DNA of 64,000 nt from Pyrinomonadaceae bacterium (GTDB lineage: Bacteria > Acidobacteriota > Blastocatellia > Pyrinomonadales > Pyrinomonadaceae): assembly GCA_036277115.1 (NCBI GenBank), contig DASUNM010000021.1, positions 186,001 through 250,000 on the forward strand, written 5' to 3'. This document shows positions 17,027 through 26,729 of this stretch, in pieces; positions within the stretch are counted from its first letter, which is position 1, and every line of letters begins with the position of its first letter. The translations under genes were made by a program, and so were the position numbers. A model generated the notes under the pieces. It made no database searches, was not told the origin of the DNA, and worked only from the letters and a program-made list of their open reading frames with translations.

Positions 17027-17221
17027 CAAAACGTGCTTAAATAAAACATGCGCAGCGATGTCTTTGCAGAAGACTGAAAATTGCTGCAGGCAGGTAAGAA
17101 CGAAAGATCGTCCCGGTAAAGCTGACAGAAATAAGCGCCGCAGTTTTCTTGATGAGAATTGCCAGCGAATGGGATGCGGGTGCACCGCGAGATTCGTTTC
17201 GATAGTTGCAGGCAGCCAGAC

Positions 17222-17473
17222 TTGCCTCAAAAGTGCGAAAAGCAGCTCTCATTCACACCGGGCTTTAGCCCGGTGATAAGCGGAGCACGAGATTAGTGAA
17301 CCGTTTTAACGGTTTACTGTTCTCCAGACACTCAGGCGATTGGCTACGAACGACTTACCCTGTGAAACGACACGGGCAAACCATTGAAACGGTTCCTCTG
17401 ATTTTTATGGTCTTTCATCACGGGGCTGAAGCCCGGTGTGGATGAGAGTAAGACTCTCAGGTTTTTGAGGCAG
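17222..17473. repeat. Composite palindrome 1 (REP/BIME-like)
   Basis: Two imperfect inverted arms of roughly 50 bases flank a core of about 140 bases. The arms contain the hairpins 17256-17275 (CACCGGGCTTTAGCCCGGTG) and 17419-17438 (CACGGGGCTGAAGCCCGGTG), each followed outward by similar ATGAGAG and TTTTGAGGCA blocks. Inside, GAACCGTTTTAACGGTT and TGAAACGGTTCC form a second nested inverted pair. The remaining 17027-17221 stretch before the element shows no gene I can support. Confidence 0.75.
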
Positions 17474-17505
17474 AGCATCGGAGCTCAGATTTGCACCAGC
17501 AAGAC

Positions 17506-18405
17506 TTACGGCTCCAACGCAGGTTCGTAGGTAACAATGAACTCCAGGAACTTAGACACTTCGATCATGTCCTTGCCTGTGAATCTGATGCTGTGCGCGT
17601 CGGTGCGTTCCACGATGCTCAGGTAACTCAGGACTTCTGATGGGCGGTAGTTTTTGAAACGCACATCCAACTGAATAGGGCCCGCAAGCTTGTGGGGCTT
17701 GAAATCTTTGAGTCGGCCGATGGCTTTCTTTACCTTCTCGCGGATTAGCTGGTAAGAAGCTTCGGGCATCATGGTCTTTGCCGAGTGAAAACCCGTCGAC
17801 CATTTGACCACTGCGCCTTCGACATCTCCCAACAGCCTTGTAGTTTCTTTCACCACCGCGTCGTCGCCCGATACCATAATCACCGGCACGTTGAAGTGAC
17901 CGGCGATCGCCGCATTGATGCCGGCCTCCGAGACCGAAACGCCTTTCAGTCGCACGTCAGCCAGGCGGGCACTTGATATTGTGTGCGCTCGCACCCCTTG
18001 AGGGTTAGTGGTCCCGGTGTGATAACCGATAAAGATGACGCCGGCGAAAGTCTCATCAATGCCCTGCATCATCATCAAAGGCCGCGGCCATGCGCGAACG
18101 AGCAGGATGTTCTTCGGCAGCTTCTCAATTAATAGGTTCTGCCCATTGCCGTGTGAGTCACTGACGACAATTTCCGTCGCGCCGGCTTCGAATGCGGCCT
18201 CGATCGCGGCGTTAACTTCCTGCGTCATGAACTCTCGGAACCGTTGATACTCAAACCCCTGAGGTCCTAATTGCTCGCCGGTTACCACGCCAACAACGCC
18301 TTCCATGTCCGCGGAAATGTAAATTTTCATTTTTCTTTCCTGCGCGTTAACGGTCAGGAGCGAGCCAAATATCAAGAGCGCCAAACAGACTACGCAAGAT
18401 TTCAT
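17506..18405 (-). CDS. M55-family D-aminopeptidase (DppA-like), exported
   Basis: Protein of 299 residues. The M55 fold is shown by ISADMEGVVGV (Asp and Glu zinc ligands), SDSHGNGQN (Asp and His), FIGYHTGT (His) and GINAAIAGHFNVPVIMVSGDD. DppA of Bacillus is a self-compartmentalising zinc D-aminopeptidase acting on D-Ala-D-Ala and similar short peptides. Unlike cytosolic DppA, this one starts with a 21-residue signal-like segment (KSCVVCLALLIFGSLLTVNAQ), so it probably acts in the periplasm. It is the last gene of a minus-strand run with an aminotransferase, an M20 peptidase, a GNAT enzyme and an RpiR-type regulator. Confidence 0.9.
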   Translation of the reverse strand: MKSCVVCLALLIFGSLLTVNAQERKMKIYISADMEGVVGVVTGEQLGPQGFEYQRFREFMTQEVNAAIEAAFEAGATEIVVSDSHGNGQNLLIEKLPKNILLVRAWPRPLMMMQGIDETFAGVIFIGYHTGTTNPQGVRAHTISSARLADVRLKGVSVSEAGINAAIAGHFNVPVIMVSGDDAVVKETTRLLGDVEGAVVKWSTGFHSAKTMMPEASYQLIREKVKKAIGRLKDFKPHKLAGPIQLDVRFKNYRPSEVLSYLSIVERTDAHSIRFTGKDMIEVSKFLEFIVTYEPALEP

Positions 18406-18421
18406 CCTAATCGCTCCTTAT

Positions 18422-19597
18422 TTATAACGAAGTTGTCGGCATGAGAACGCTTTGCAGCCGGTCGAGTGCGCCTTGTAACACTTCATCTTCACGCGCAATG
18501 CACAGTCGCATGTAGTTGTCCCAGTGATCTTCGTCGGTGAAAGCATTCCCCGGTACGCCTCCCACTCCGGCTCGGTGCATCAACAACTGATTGAACTCCA
18601 TCGCCCCGGTAAACCCTTCCGGGATGCGGGCCCAAACATAAAAGGCAGAACCTGAGTCAAAAGTCTTAAACCCAACCTGGTCAAGCACCCCAACAACCAG
18701 TTTCCTTTTCAGCGCAAACTTTTCGCGTAAACGTGTGTAGTAATCCGAGTCGGTCATTAACACTTCGCTTAAGGCACGCTGGAGCGGAGTCGGCGAGCAT
18801 ACGTAAAAGACATTATTGGCGCGATTGAGAGGGGAGATGAGACTCGAGTTGCCGTAAACATAACCCAGGCGCCAGCCCGAAATATTCCATGACTTGGAGA
18901 AAGAGTTGACTGTAATCGTTCGTTCCCACATGCCAGGCAGGGTCGCGATAGAAATATGGGGCTGACTTCCTACCACGTAGTGTTCATAAACCTCGTCTGA
19001 TATGCAGAGGAGATCAAACTCGTGACAAACCGACGCAATGATTTCCAGTTCACTCGCGCTGAACACCTTTCCGGTAGGATTCACCGGTGTACAGAGAATA
19101 ATTGCTTTCAGGGGAAACGACTGTCGGCTCTTCAACTCGCGGCAGCGCGCGCGTAATTCATCCCCGTCGAGTTCAAGGCTCTCACCGTGAAGCGCGAGTG
19201 CTTCAGTGCTTCCTCCCAACTCGTTGATGATGTGGCGGTGATAAGGATAGTAAGGTTCAAAGACGAGCGCGGCGGCGTTCCTTAGGTAACTTTGAGCGAT
19301 TGCTACAAGTGCACCGGTCGCGCCGGGAGTAATTAATAATTCGAGCGGATCACTGTCGGGATCGATTCTGATGCCGTTGAAGGTAGAGATCTTTTCCGTC
19401 ACGGCGAGGCGAAGTTCATCCAGACCTTCAGCCGGACCATAATGATTCTTGCCGGCGGAAATTATTCGCGCGGCCGCGTCGGCTAAAACGGGATTAATAG
19501 GCAGCTCCGACTGGCCCTGCACAAGGTTGCCGCTGGGAGGCACCAGTCTGGTAAGCGCTCTAATGTCAGGGCGGGATTTTCGTTGCATTGGTTTCAT
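18422..19597 (-). CDS. PLP-dependent aminotransferase, class I/II
   Basis: Fold-type I aminotransferase of 391 residues. Visible are the PLP lysine in NSFSKSWNISGWRLGY, the phosphate-binding SxS/GWR pattern, CTPVNPTGKVFS (the Asn facing the cofactor), CISDEVYEHY (the Asp and Tyr contacts) and the substrate carboxylate Arg near MRLCIAREDE. The sequence fits the aspartate/aromatic/alanine aminotransferase I-alpha/I-gamma group without showing its preference. It stands 16 bases upstream of the M55 peptidase on the same strand, so it may collect amino groups from peptide-derived amino acids. The start MKPMQRKSRPD is plausible; the second Met is an alternative. Confidence 0.9.
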   Translation of the reverse strand: MKPMQRKSRPDIRALTRLVPPSGNLVQGQSELPINPVLADAAARIISAGKNHYGPAEGLDELRLAVTEKISTFNGIRIDPDSDPLELLITPGATGALVAIAQSYLRNAAALVFEPYYPYHRHIINELGGSTEALALHGESLELDGDELRARCRELKSRQSFPLKAIILCTPVNPTGKVFSASELEIIASVCHEFDLLCISDEVYEHYVVGSQPHISIATLPGMWERTITVNSFSKSWNISGWRLGYVYGNSSLISPLNRANNVFYVCSPTPLQRALSEVLMTDSDYYTRLREKFALKRKLVVGVLDQVGFKTFDSGSAFYVWARIPEGFTGAMEFNQLLMHRAGVGGVPGNAFTDEDHWDNYMRLCIAREDEVLQGALDRLQSVLMPTTSL

Positions 19598-19677
19598 CGG
19601 CTCAATCAGTCTGCAATCTTATCTTCGGAAAAACTGTTTTTGTCTACTCGTAATGTCACTGAGAGGTTTAGTCCGGG

Positions 19678-20865
19678 CTATTCTAATGATGCTATCAGTC
19701 CCGCAAGCATAGCGCCGCGCCGCACGATATCCGAGATTAAGACGTGTTCATGTGCGGCGTGCGCGCCATCTCCATCCGGGCCAAGGCCATCGAGGACGGG
19801 AACACCAAGTGCCGCTACAAAATTGCCGTCCGAGGCTCCTCCGACTGAACGCTCTCTTAATTCAAAACCCAGACAACCTGCTACCGCGCGGGCGTGCTGA
19901 TAAAGTCTCACCACTCCTTCGGTTCGTTCCAGTGGCCCACGATTGAGTCCACCCGCCACGGTTAGACGTATGCGCTTGTCGAACGGCTCCAGGTTGCGCA
20001 TGAGCTCAGAGATTCGGTGAGCTTCTTTCATCCGACTGAATCGGACATCAACTTCGATTTGTGCTTCGGCCGCCACCACGTTGCTACGAGTGCCGCCACT
20101 CACGACCCCGACGTTGAAAGTCGTGCCGTTCGCTGAGTCTTTCATGGAGTGGAACCGTTCAGTTTGACGAGCAAGTTCGAGAATTGCACTGGCGCCTGCT
20201 TCGGGATTCAAACCAGCGTGCGCAGCAATTCCCTGGGCTGCGACGGTCCACATCGCCACACCCTTGCGCGCGGTCTTCACCTCTCCTCCCGGGGCCGGGG
20301 GCTCAAGCACCAGAGCTTGCTTCGTGCGCCGCGCTTCTTCCTCCACCAGCCGGCGCCCGGTGTTGCTTCCGCTTTCTTCATCGCACGTCAGGAGCAAAGA
20401 CACCGGGTGGCGCGGTGAGATGTCGAGGGCACTCAAAGCGCGAAGCGACTCCAGGGCCAGCACACAGGAGGCCTTCATGTCGAAGATACCAGGACCATAA
20501 AGGCGTCCATCTTCCGCGCGCACACCTTGCGTGCGCAAGGTGCCGCGAGGATGAACCGTATCGGTGTGACCCAGCAGCAACGTTCGGGGAGTATCGCCGG
20601 CATGGTGATCGAACGCAGTCAGCTTTAAATGTTCGCCATAGCCACGCACAGGTATTCTCTCGACTGTTGTGATGGCCGGAATCTCTGCAGCAGTACTGAC
20701 AAGCAGATCGACGACAGCACGACTGCCCTCGAAGTCGCCGGATGGCGATTCAGTCTCAACCAGCCGACAAATCGATTCAAGAATCTCATCTTGCCGGCTC
20801 GACAAAAACGTATGGAGCGCCAGGATCCCGGTAGAATCAGGAGGGTTCATGATCTGCTGGCTCAA
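19678..20865 (-). CDS. M20-family metallopeptidase (carboxypeptidase G2-like)
   Basis: Zinc peptidase of 395 residues. The first metal-binding segment is LLLGHTDTVHPRGTL (His, then Asp-Thr-Val), the bridging Asp lies in YGPGIFDMKAS, the catalytic Glu pair in TCDEESGSNTG, and a late His in AHAAHEHV. The dimerisation lid domain (about KGVAMWTVAAQGIAAHAG) is complete. Glutamate carboxypeptidases and peptidase T-like enzymes of this family remove C-terminal residues or split dipeptides. No signal peptide is evident, so action is probably cytosolic. It belongs to the minus-strand run with M55 and the aminotransferase; 80 bases separate it from the aminotransferase. Confidence 0.9.
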   Translation of the reverse strand: MSQQIMNPPDSTGILALHTFLSSRQDEILESICRLVETESPSGDFEGSRAVVDLLVSTAAEIPAITTVERIPVRGYGEHLKLTAFDHHAGDTPRTLLLGHTDTVHPRGTLRTQGVRAEDGRLYGPGIFDMKASCVLALESLRALSALDISPRHPVSLLLTCDEESGSNTGRRLVEEEARRTKQALVLEPPAPGGEVKTARKGVAMWTVAAQGIAAHAGLNPEAGASAILELARQTERFHSMKDSANGTTFNVGVVSGGTRSNVVAAEAQIEVDVRFSRMKEAHRISELMRNLEPFDKRIRLTVAGGLNRGPLERTEGVVRLYQHARAVAGCLGFELRERSVGGASDGNFVAALGVPVLDGLGPDGDGAHAAHEHVLISDIVRRGAMLAGLIASLE

Positions 20866-20905
20866 GTGTATTCGTCGCTACGATCTTTCAATGGCTTCAG
20901 CCGAA

Positions 20906-21772
20906 CTAATAAATTGTTCTACCGCGGCTGAGAAGGTACACCCCAACGGAACAATCATTTCTTGACGAAACATGAAAGTCCTCAACGAGGTACCCCGCAG
21001 ACATCGCCTCGCTAAAGGCTCGGCGAGTTTCTTCGCGCCACTCTGAGGCGAGTTGTGGGCTTTCAATCTGCAATGAGTTGATCTCTGAAGGGATTTCGAT
21101 TGAAAGAAATTTTTGCTCAGAGTCTTTCGCTGACGCTGCCCTCTCAGGCGCGTTGTTTGGTCCGAATCGGACCAGAGGAGATATGCTTCGCAGCTCAGGC
21201 GTTAATATTCTGCTTCGGCCACTTTCCTGCAGTCGGTCCAGGACTCGTCGGCTATCGAGCCGCCACGTGACCCAGAGTCGATCGGTGCCCATGCCAATCT
21301 GAAGTAAAAATCCAGATGTGCTTTCACCATAAAAGTTAATTTTGTACGTGTCGGACAACACTCCGAGTTTTGTGAAATTAAAGTGCGCGTTCAAACTCTG
21401 AAGCGGGTCAAACGTCCACGTCATGGTATCAATGCCTTGTGCGAGCGCGCGGTCTCGCTGAGCAAGCTTAAGTCGGTAGCCGAGGTTCAAATTGCGATGC
21501 GATGGCGTGACCGCCAGCATGTGCGAATGATGGACCAGACGTTCTTTCTCACGGCCCACGAAACTGTACGCAAAGCCCACCAACGCCGGCCCGTCAAACG
21601 CGCTTAAAAGAATTGCGCCCACTTCCCGAGTCGCAGCCAGGATGTTAAGCGGGACAACATCGCGATCGTCGGATTGCCAGACCTCCTTCTGAAGATTCTC
21701 AACCTCTCGCATTTCTGAGCGGAGTGTTATCTCCCGGATAGTAATTGGCTGTTTTGCTATGGCGCTGGACAC
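20906..21772 (-). CDS. GNAT-superfamily acetyltransferase (COG3375-like)
   Basis: Protein of about 288 residues resembling the two-part predicted GNAT group represented by COG3375. The N-terminal GNAT core contains VEVGFAYSFVG-like strands (ALVGFAYSFVGREKERLVHHSHMLAV) followed by the acetyl-CoA loop HRNLNLGYRLKLAQRDRALAQG and TWTFDPLQSLNAHFNFTKLG. The C-terminal half has no familiar motif. I prefer the GTG start just after the regulator stop; an ATG 17 codons upstream would overlap that gene by 43 bases. Substrate unknown. Place in the run suggests acetylation of an amino compound from peptide breakdown. Confidence 0.8.
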   Translation of the reverse strand: MSSAIAKQPITIREITLRSEMREVENLQKEVWQSDDRDVVPLNILAATREVGAILLSAFDGPALVGFAYSFVGREKERLVHHSHMLAVTPSHRNLNLGYRLKLAQRDRALAQGIDTMTWTFDPLQSLNAHFNFTKLGVLSDTYKINFYGESTSGFLLQIGMGTDRLWVTWRLDSRRVLDRLQESGRSRILTPELRSISPLVRFGPNNAPERAASAKDSEQKFLSIEIPSEINSLQIESPQLASEWREETRRAFSEAMSAGYLVEDFHVSSRNDCSVGVYLLSRGRTIY

Positions 21773-21780
21773 AATGACTA

Positions 21781-22788
21781 TTAAGCCAGATCCCCATTGG
21801 AACCTTTCGGCTCCCGATACCAACGGGAGCCCGACGCGTACTCTCTGTCGGTCGGTCTTAATCGCGTGAGCGCACGCTTGGGATCGATATGAGAGCAGGC
21901 TACGTGGATCGCGTTAATCGCCGCTGTCGGGGCGACATACGAATTAAGGAAGGACGGGCTGACAACGGAAGTCACGAGATGAGTATCGCAGTAGCGCGCC
22001 AACGGTGACGTATCGCTGTCAGTGATTCCAAAAGTCGGGACCCCCTGTTTTTTGGCCCGCAGTACGGAATCGACCGTATCCTTCAGGCATTGCCCGAAGC
22101 TGATCGCCACGAGTGCATCCTTCGGCGTCAGGACTTTCACCTTGTATTGCAGCGTTCCGGTGCTGCCCGTCGGCGCCTCCGCGTCAAATCCCAGCGCTGA
22201 CAATCCGTAGGCGAGATAAAAAGCCAGCGAAGCGGCGAAGTCCAATCCGACCACGAGGACGCGGCGCGACCGTTTGATTAGCTTAGCTACTTCTATGAGG
22301 CGCTCTCTATCCAAATCCGATTTCAAAGTATTTATGTTATCGAGCGCTTTCTCCAAAGCATGATCGATATGATCGGCGACGCTGGCTTTCTCGCGGGTCG
22401 CCGCTTTTAGAACAGCGTACGGCGTGATTCGCGTGACGAAGTGCTGTCGCAGGTCGGCGGAAAAATCAGAATAACTCTGATAACCCAACACCTGGGTCGC
22501 ACGGAGAATAGTGGTGGCGTCGACGCGATAGCGTTTAGCTAATTCACGAGATGAGAGGAAGCAAGTTTCCTCCGCGGAGTCGAGTATGGCCCTGATCAAC
22601 TCGCGGCGGCGTGGATTAAGCACCGATTGCGCCTGCGCGAACCGAGTCGCCAGAACGGAAATCCTTCCGTCAGAGTTCAAGTCATGGTCGGTAGTTGAGC
22701 GTCTTTTCTTCCGATGTGAGTTTGACCTGTTCATCTTTTGATTTTCCTGGTTCGCAGAAATCAGGATCTCTTGTGGCCGAGTCATCAC
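21781..22788 (-). CDS. RpiR/MurR-family transcriptional regulator (HTH + SIS)
   Basis: Regulator of 335 residues. The helix-turn-helix domain is seen at SSRELAKRYRVDATTILRATQVLGYQSYSDF, and the SIS sugar-phosphate-binding domain at VLVVGLDFAASLAFYLAYGL and LVAISFGQCLKDTVDSV with a later SPLARYCDTHL. Well-known relatives sense sugar phosphates, MurR sensing MurNAc-6-phosphate from wall recycling. Position is informative: first gene of the peptidase run and divergent from the TonB receptor, so it may control both directions. The N-terminal 40 residues are basic and low in order; an ATG 18 codons downstream (MNRSNSHRKK) is an alternative start. Confidence 0.88.
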   Translation of the reverse strand: MMTRPQEILISANQENQKMNRSNSHRKKRRSTTDHDLNSDGRISVLATRFAQAQSVLNPRRRELIRAILDSAEETCFLSSRELAKRYRVDATTILRATQVLGYQSYSDFSADLRQHFVTRITPYAVLKAATREKASVADHIDHALEKALDNINTLKSDLDRERLIEVAKLIKRSRRVLVVGLDFAASLAFYLAYGLSALGFDAEAPTGSTGTLQYKVKVLTPKDALVAISFGQCLKDTVDSVLRAKKQGVPTFGITDSDTSPLARYCDTHLVTSVVSPSFLNSYVAPTAAINAIHVACSHIDPKRALTRLRPTDREYASGSRWYREPKGSNGDLA

Positions 22789-22872
22789 GTAGCGCGGTCG
22801 GCCATTTATCGGGGCGCAAGATAGCAGAACTCGGTTCGACGCACAAGACCCCGTGCAGCATGTGCGGCATTA

Positions 22873-22900
22873 TTGACTTTCTGCAGCACTTGCGTTATAC
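22873..22900 (+). promoter_or_regulatory. Possible sigma-70 promoter of the TonB receptor
   Basis: TTGACT and TTATAC are spaced 16 bases apart and point towards the receptor, giving a leader of about 190 bases. A purine-rich GGAGG lies 12 bases before the receptor ATG. The rest of the 307-base divergent gap shows no gene. Confidence 0.35.
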
Positions 22901-23095
22901 CCCTTCGCGAGTTCCAGTAAAAGTCTTCCCTAAAAACGAGAATCATGATGACCCTGTACGGCGATTCTGTGGAATTACGGTGCTGCTGCTCGTGGTCTTG
23001 TGACTTCGAGCCGAGCGCGGAAGCACGCTCACGCTCAACAGAAACCTGACTTTGGAACTAGCGTGACACAACTTTTTTGGAGGTAGGACAAAGCC

Positions 23096-26000
23096 ATGAG
23101 AATTATGCGACTCATCGTTGGTGTTGGCCTCGCATGTTTACTTTTCGGCGTGCCTGCATTAGCCCAAACCGCCGGCACGGGAGCAGTTACCGGAACGGTA
23201 ACCGATCCACAAGGTGCAAGCGTGACCGGTGTGCAAGTGACGATCGTCAACGAAGCGACCGGCGAGAAACGCAATGCTGTCAGCCAGGACAACGGCGATT
23301 ACGCCTTTTCGCAACTGCTGCCCGGCGCCTACCGTATCGAGTTTTTCAAGTCAGGCTTTAAGAGGGCGATCAAGGCGGGGCTTCGTGTCAACGTGACGGA
23401 GACAAGCCGGCTCGACATCCAGCTTGAAGTAGGCGAAATGACTCAGACAGTCAGCGTGACCACTGAGACCGAATTATTGCAATCGGAGTCTCCCGCGCTG
23501 GGACGAGTCGCAGATGAGATCGCGGTAAAGAATCTTCCGCTGGTTACTCGCAACTACACTCAGATCGTGACGCTCTCGCCCGGGATTTCAGCCGGAGTGA
23601 CGAATGCGACCGCGTTGGGACGCGGGACGGGGGGCGAGTCGGGAGGAGGATTCCGCTCAAACGGAGCGTTCGGTGGCGACAATAACTTCCAGATGAATGG
23701 CGTGCAGATTAACGACCTTCAGGCGAGCGGCGGCTTTAGTGGCGGCATCGCCATTCCCAGTCCCGATGCAATTCAGGAATTCAAAGTGCAGACCGGTCTG
23801 TACGACGCCTCTTTCGGGCGCAACGCCGGGTCGAACGTAAACGTCGTGACTAAAAGCGGTGGTAATGCGTTTCATGGTTCGGCATTCGAGTTTTTCCGTA
23901 ACGATGTACTCAACGCGAACGACTTTTTCCGAAACCGTGCCGGACAACCCCGCGGCATCTTGAGACAGAACTTGTTTGGAGGCACGGTCGGCGGTCCGAT
24001 CAAGAAAGACAAATTGCTCTTCTTCTTTTCTTACCAGGGGACTCGGCAGATTAACGGAGTAGGCGGGGGCTCAACCGCCAACATCTCCTCGCCGGCGTTC
24101 ACCAACGATCGCTCGCGCGCCGCATTGGGAGCTTTGTTTGCAGGGCAACGAGGCACCTTCCAGACGCAACTTGGCAACGTTGGACCAGCCATTCTCGCTG
24201 ACGGTTCAAACATCAGCTCGCAGGCCATCGCTCTGTTGAATCTGCGACACCCGAACGGGGCATTTGTGATTCCGACTCCGCAAACAGTTAATCCAGCGTT
24301 GCCGTTTGACGTGCGCGGTTTTTCCGCGTTCAGCGAACCCGGCACCTTCGACGAAGATCAGTTCATGATAAACCTGGACTTGCTGCACACGGACAAAAGC
24401 AAGATCTATGGCCGCTTCTTTGCGGCGGATAGTGACCTGGTGAACCCGTTTCCGACAAGCCAAACAGGGACTCCTACCGTCCCCGGCTTCCCGGTATTTA
24501 TCCCCAACAAGTTCAGGAACCTTTCGCTGGCCCACGTCTACATGTTTAACCCCACGGTGGTCAATCAGTTTGATTTCGGGTTCCACCGCACAGAGGTCGG
24601 CAACCTGCAACAGGAGCCATTCACGTTTGCGGACATCGGAGTGAATGCGCCGCCAGTCGCCAATCAGTTCCCGGTGATTGGGGCGGGTACGATGGCTACC
24701 GGCGGAAATGGTCAGAGCGTGCGAGTGAATCAGGATCATTTCAACTTCCAGGACTCGGTGACTTGGATGCGCGGACGTCACACATTCCGTTTAGGTGGTG
24801 GCTACACTCGCAGCAAGCTCGACCTGGATGACTTCACCTTCTTCGGCGGAATCATAACGACGAGTTGGGCTGACATATTGCTGGGTCTTCCTGCCGCCGG
24901 CAATGGCACCCCGTTCAGCAATATCTTTCTGTCCATAGACCTGCCCGGCGATCTCAATCGCTCGTGGATCGTCAACGACGGGAACTTGTATATCCAGGAC
25001 GATATAAAATTGACTCCTTCATTTACCTTGAATCTCGGGTTGCGTTATGAGCGACTTGGGCATCTCGGTGACACCGGCGGGCGAAACTCAGGGTTCGATA
25101 TCAGCCTGGCCAATCCCGATCCACCGGCTGGTGGCACCCTCGCAGGCTTCACCGTTTCCAATAACTTTCCGGGTACTGTTCCAGCGGGCGTGACGCAGTT
25201 AGATAATGAGTTCGGCACTCGGGGAGAAGGACAGAATAACTTTGATCCACGAATCGGCTTCGCCTGGCGGTTGCCGAACTCCTTCCTGCCATTCTCAGAG
25301 CGGATGGTTCTGCGCGGAGGCTATGGGATATATCACACGCGTGCGACCGGACAAGCCTTTCTTCAGTTGGCGACTGCACGGCCCTTCGCCGCGCTGCGTC
25401 AGTTTCAAGGCGCCCCAAACGCCGCCGCCTCTATTGCGAATCCATTTCAGCCTGAGCCCGTGTTGCCTGCATTTGCGCCTTATTCGCCGACGACGGCGCT
25501 GACAACTTCGCTGGTCGTTCCGAATTATCGCCCACCAAAAACGCAGCAGTACAACTTGAGCCTGCAGGCAGATCTCGGACGCAACTATCTGGCGGAAGCC
25601 GGCTACGTGGGAACGCGCGGCTCTAACCTCGTCTTTTCTCACTCACTCAACCAAGCCCTGCTGGCCAGTGCGTCCAATCCGATTCGTGGCGTGACGACTA
25701 ACACAGCGGCGAATGTCCCGCTGCGCGTGCCCATCCGGGGTTTTACGGCAACCGGCCTGAACGCTATCGATTCGAGTGCTACCTCGCGTTACGACAGTCT
25801 GCAACTTAGCCTCACGAAGCGGTTCAGCGGTGGGTTGCAGTTTCTCGCTGCTTACACGTTCGCCCATGCTTACAGCGACGCGGCCGCAAACACTTCGGCT
25901 GCGGGTACTGGTGGAATCGCCGGAAACCAGAATGACCGGCGTGCCACTTACGGCCGCACCGACTTCAATCGCGAGCACCGGTTCGTTTTGAGTTACGTCT

Positions 26001-26584
26001 ATGATTTCCCCAGTCCAAAACAATTCAACTCAGTGGTGAACCACTTGTTGGGCGGGTGGTCACTCGCGGGTGTGACCACGATCCAATCGGGTGTCCCGCT
26101 TAGCCTAACCGGCACGAACGCACAAAACGCCTTTGGCATCACGAGTGACCGAGCGCCATTGGCCGCCGGGTGCACGCACGCGAACCTGGTTACGTCCGGT
26201 TCCACAGTCAGCAGGTTGGGCGGAGCCAGCGGTGGGTCGGGTTACTTCAACAGGGTGTGTGTAAACGGCCTGCTCGCGGTTGGTGGCGCTCCTGTTTGGC
26301 CGCTGATCGAACCTGGCGGCGGCAGGGATTTCGGCAACAGTGGTGTGGGCATCGTGATTGGCCCGGGTCAAAATAACTCCGACATCGCGATCATCAAACG
26401 GACACCCCTGCGCTTTATCAATGAGAGCGCTAATGTCGAGTTCCGCACCGAGCTTTTCAACGCTTTCAACCATCCGCAGTTCGGCAACCCCGGCACCAAT
26501 GCTTCCGCGGCCACATTTGGGGTGATCTCAACTACCTCAGTGAACCCGCGGATCATTCAGTTTGGGCTGAAGTTGAACTTTTAA
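23096..26584 (+). CDS. Oar-like TonB-dependent outer-membrane receptor
   Basis: Protein of 1162 residues with a 24-residue signal peptide ending ALAQ. A CarboxypepD_reg-like beta-sandwich follows (GTVTDPQGASVTGVQVTIVNEATG to YRIEFFKSGFKR, about 31-105). The plug domain shows QSESPALGRVADEIAVKNLPL and DAIQEFKVQTGLYDASFGRNAGSNVNVVTKSGGNAFHG. The beta-barrel runs to a C-terminus rich in aromatic strands and ends IIQFGLKLNF, with the terminal Phe expected for outer-membrane insertion. This architecture is abundant in Acidobacteria and myxobacteria (Oar). Substrate unknown; divergence from an RpiR/MurR-type gene and nearby peptidases suggest peptides or wall fragments. A hairpin lies after the stop. 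Confidence 0.92.
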   Translation: MRIMRLIVGVGLACLLFGVPALAQTAGTGAVTGTVTDPQGASVTGVQVTIVNEATGEKRNAVSQDNGDYAFSQLLPGAYRIEFFKSGFKRAIKAGLRVNVTETSRLDIQLEVGEMTQTVSVTTETELLQSESPALGRVADEIAVKNLPLVTRNYTQIVTLSPGISAGVTNATALGRGTGGESGGGFRSNGAFGGDNNFQMNGVQINDLQASGGFSGGIAIPSPDAIQEFKVQTGLYDASFGRNAGSNVNVVTKSGGNAFHGSAFEFFRNDVLNANDFFRNRAGQPRGILRQNLFGGTVGGPIKKDKLLFFFSYQGTRQINGVGGGSTANISSPAFTNDRSRAALGALFAGQRGTFQTQLGNVGPAILADGSNISSQAIALLNLRHPNGAFVIPTPQTVNPALPFDVRGFSAFSEPGTFDEDQFMINLDLLHTDKSKIYGRFFAADSDLVNPFPTSQTGTPTVPGFPVFIPNKFRNLSLAHVYMFNPTVVNQFDFGFHRTEVGNLQQEPFTFADIGVNAPPVANQFPVIGAGTMATGGNGQSVRVNQDHFNFQDSVTWMRGRHTFRLGGGYTRSKLDLDDFTFFGGIITTSWADILLGLPAAGNGTPFSNIFLSIDLPGDLNRSWIVNDGNLYIQDDIKLTPSFTLNLGLRYERLGHLGDTGGRNSGFDISLANPDPPAGGTLAGFTVSNNFPGTVPAGVTQLDNEFGTRGEGQNNFDPRIGFAWRLPNSFLPFSERMVLRGGYGIYHTRATGQAFLQLATARPFAALRQFQGAPNAAASIANPFQPEPVLPAFAPYSPTTALTTSLVVPNYRPPKTQQYNLSLQADLGRNYLAEAGYVGTRGSNLVFSHSLNQALLASASNPIRGVTTNTAANVPLRVPIRGFTATGLNAIDSSATSRYDSLQLSLTKRFSGGLQFLAAYTFAHAYSDAAANTSAAGTGGIAGNQNDRRATYGRTDFNREHRFVLSYVYDFPSPKQFNSVVNHLLGGWSLAGVTTIQSGVPLSLTGTNAQNAFGITSDRAPLAAGCTHANLVTSGSTVSRLGGASGGSGYFNRVCVNGLLAVGGAPVWPLIEPGGGRDFGNSGVGIVIGPGQNNSDIAIIKRTPLRFINESANVEFRTELFNAFNHPQFGNPGTNASAATFGVISTTSVNPRIIQFGLKLNF

Positions 26585-26637
26585 CGAGGATAAGTTTCGC
26601 CGCTCCCTTTTTCTTATTCGACTCCCCGTTTATGAAC

Positions 26638-26665
26638 CTGCGGCGGTTTGAAGGAACCGCCGCAG
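26638..26665 (+). terminator. Hairpin after the TonB receptor
   Basis: Perfect 11-bp stem CTGCGGCGGTT / AACCGCCGCAG with a six-base loop, followed by GTGTTAG. It lacks a strong T-run, so it may be a weak terminator or an RNA stabiliser. Confidence 0.5.
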
Positions 26666-26729
26666 TGTTAGTGGCGAGCGTCAAGATGTCGAACCAGCGT
26701 GAGAAACCTTTGTTGAAGGAGTTAAGCAA

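Noticed and set aside
24206..24781. 191-codon minus-strand frame inside the TonB receptor
   Set aside because: Antisense to a clear plug and barrel sequence.
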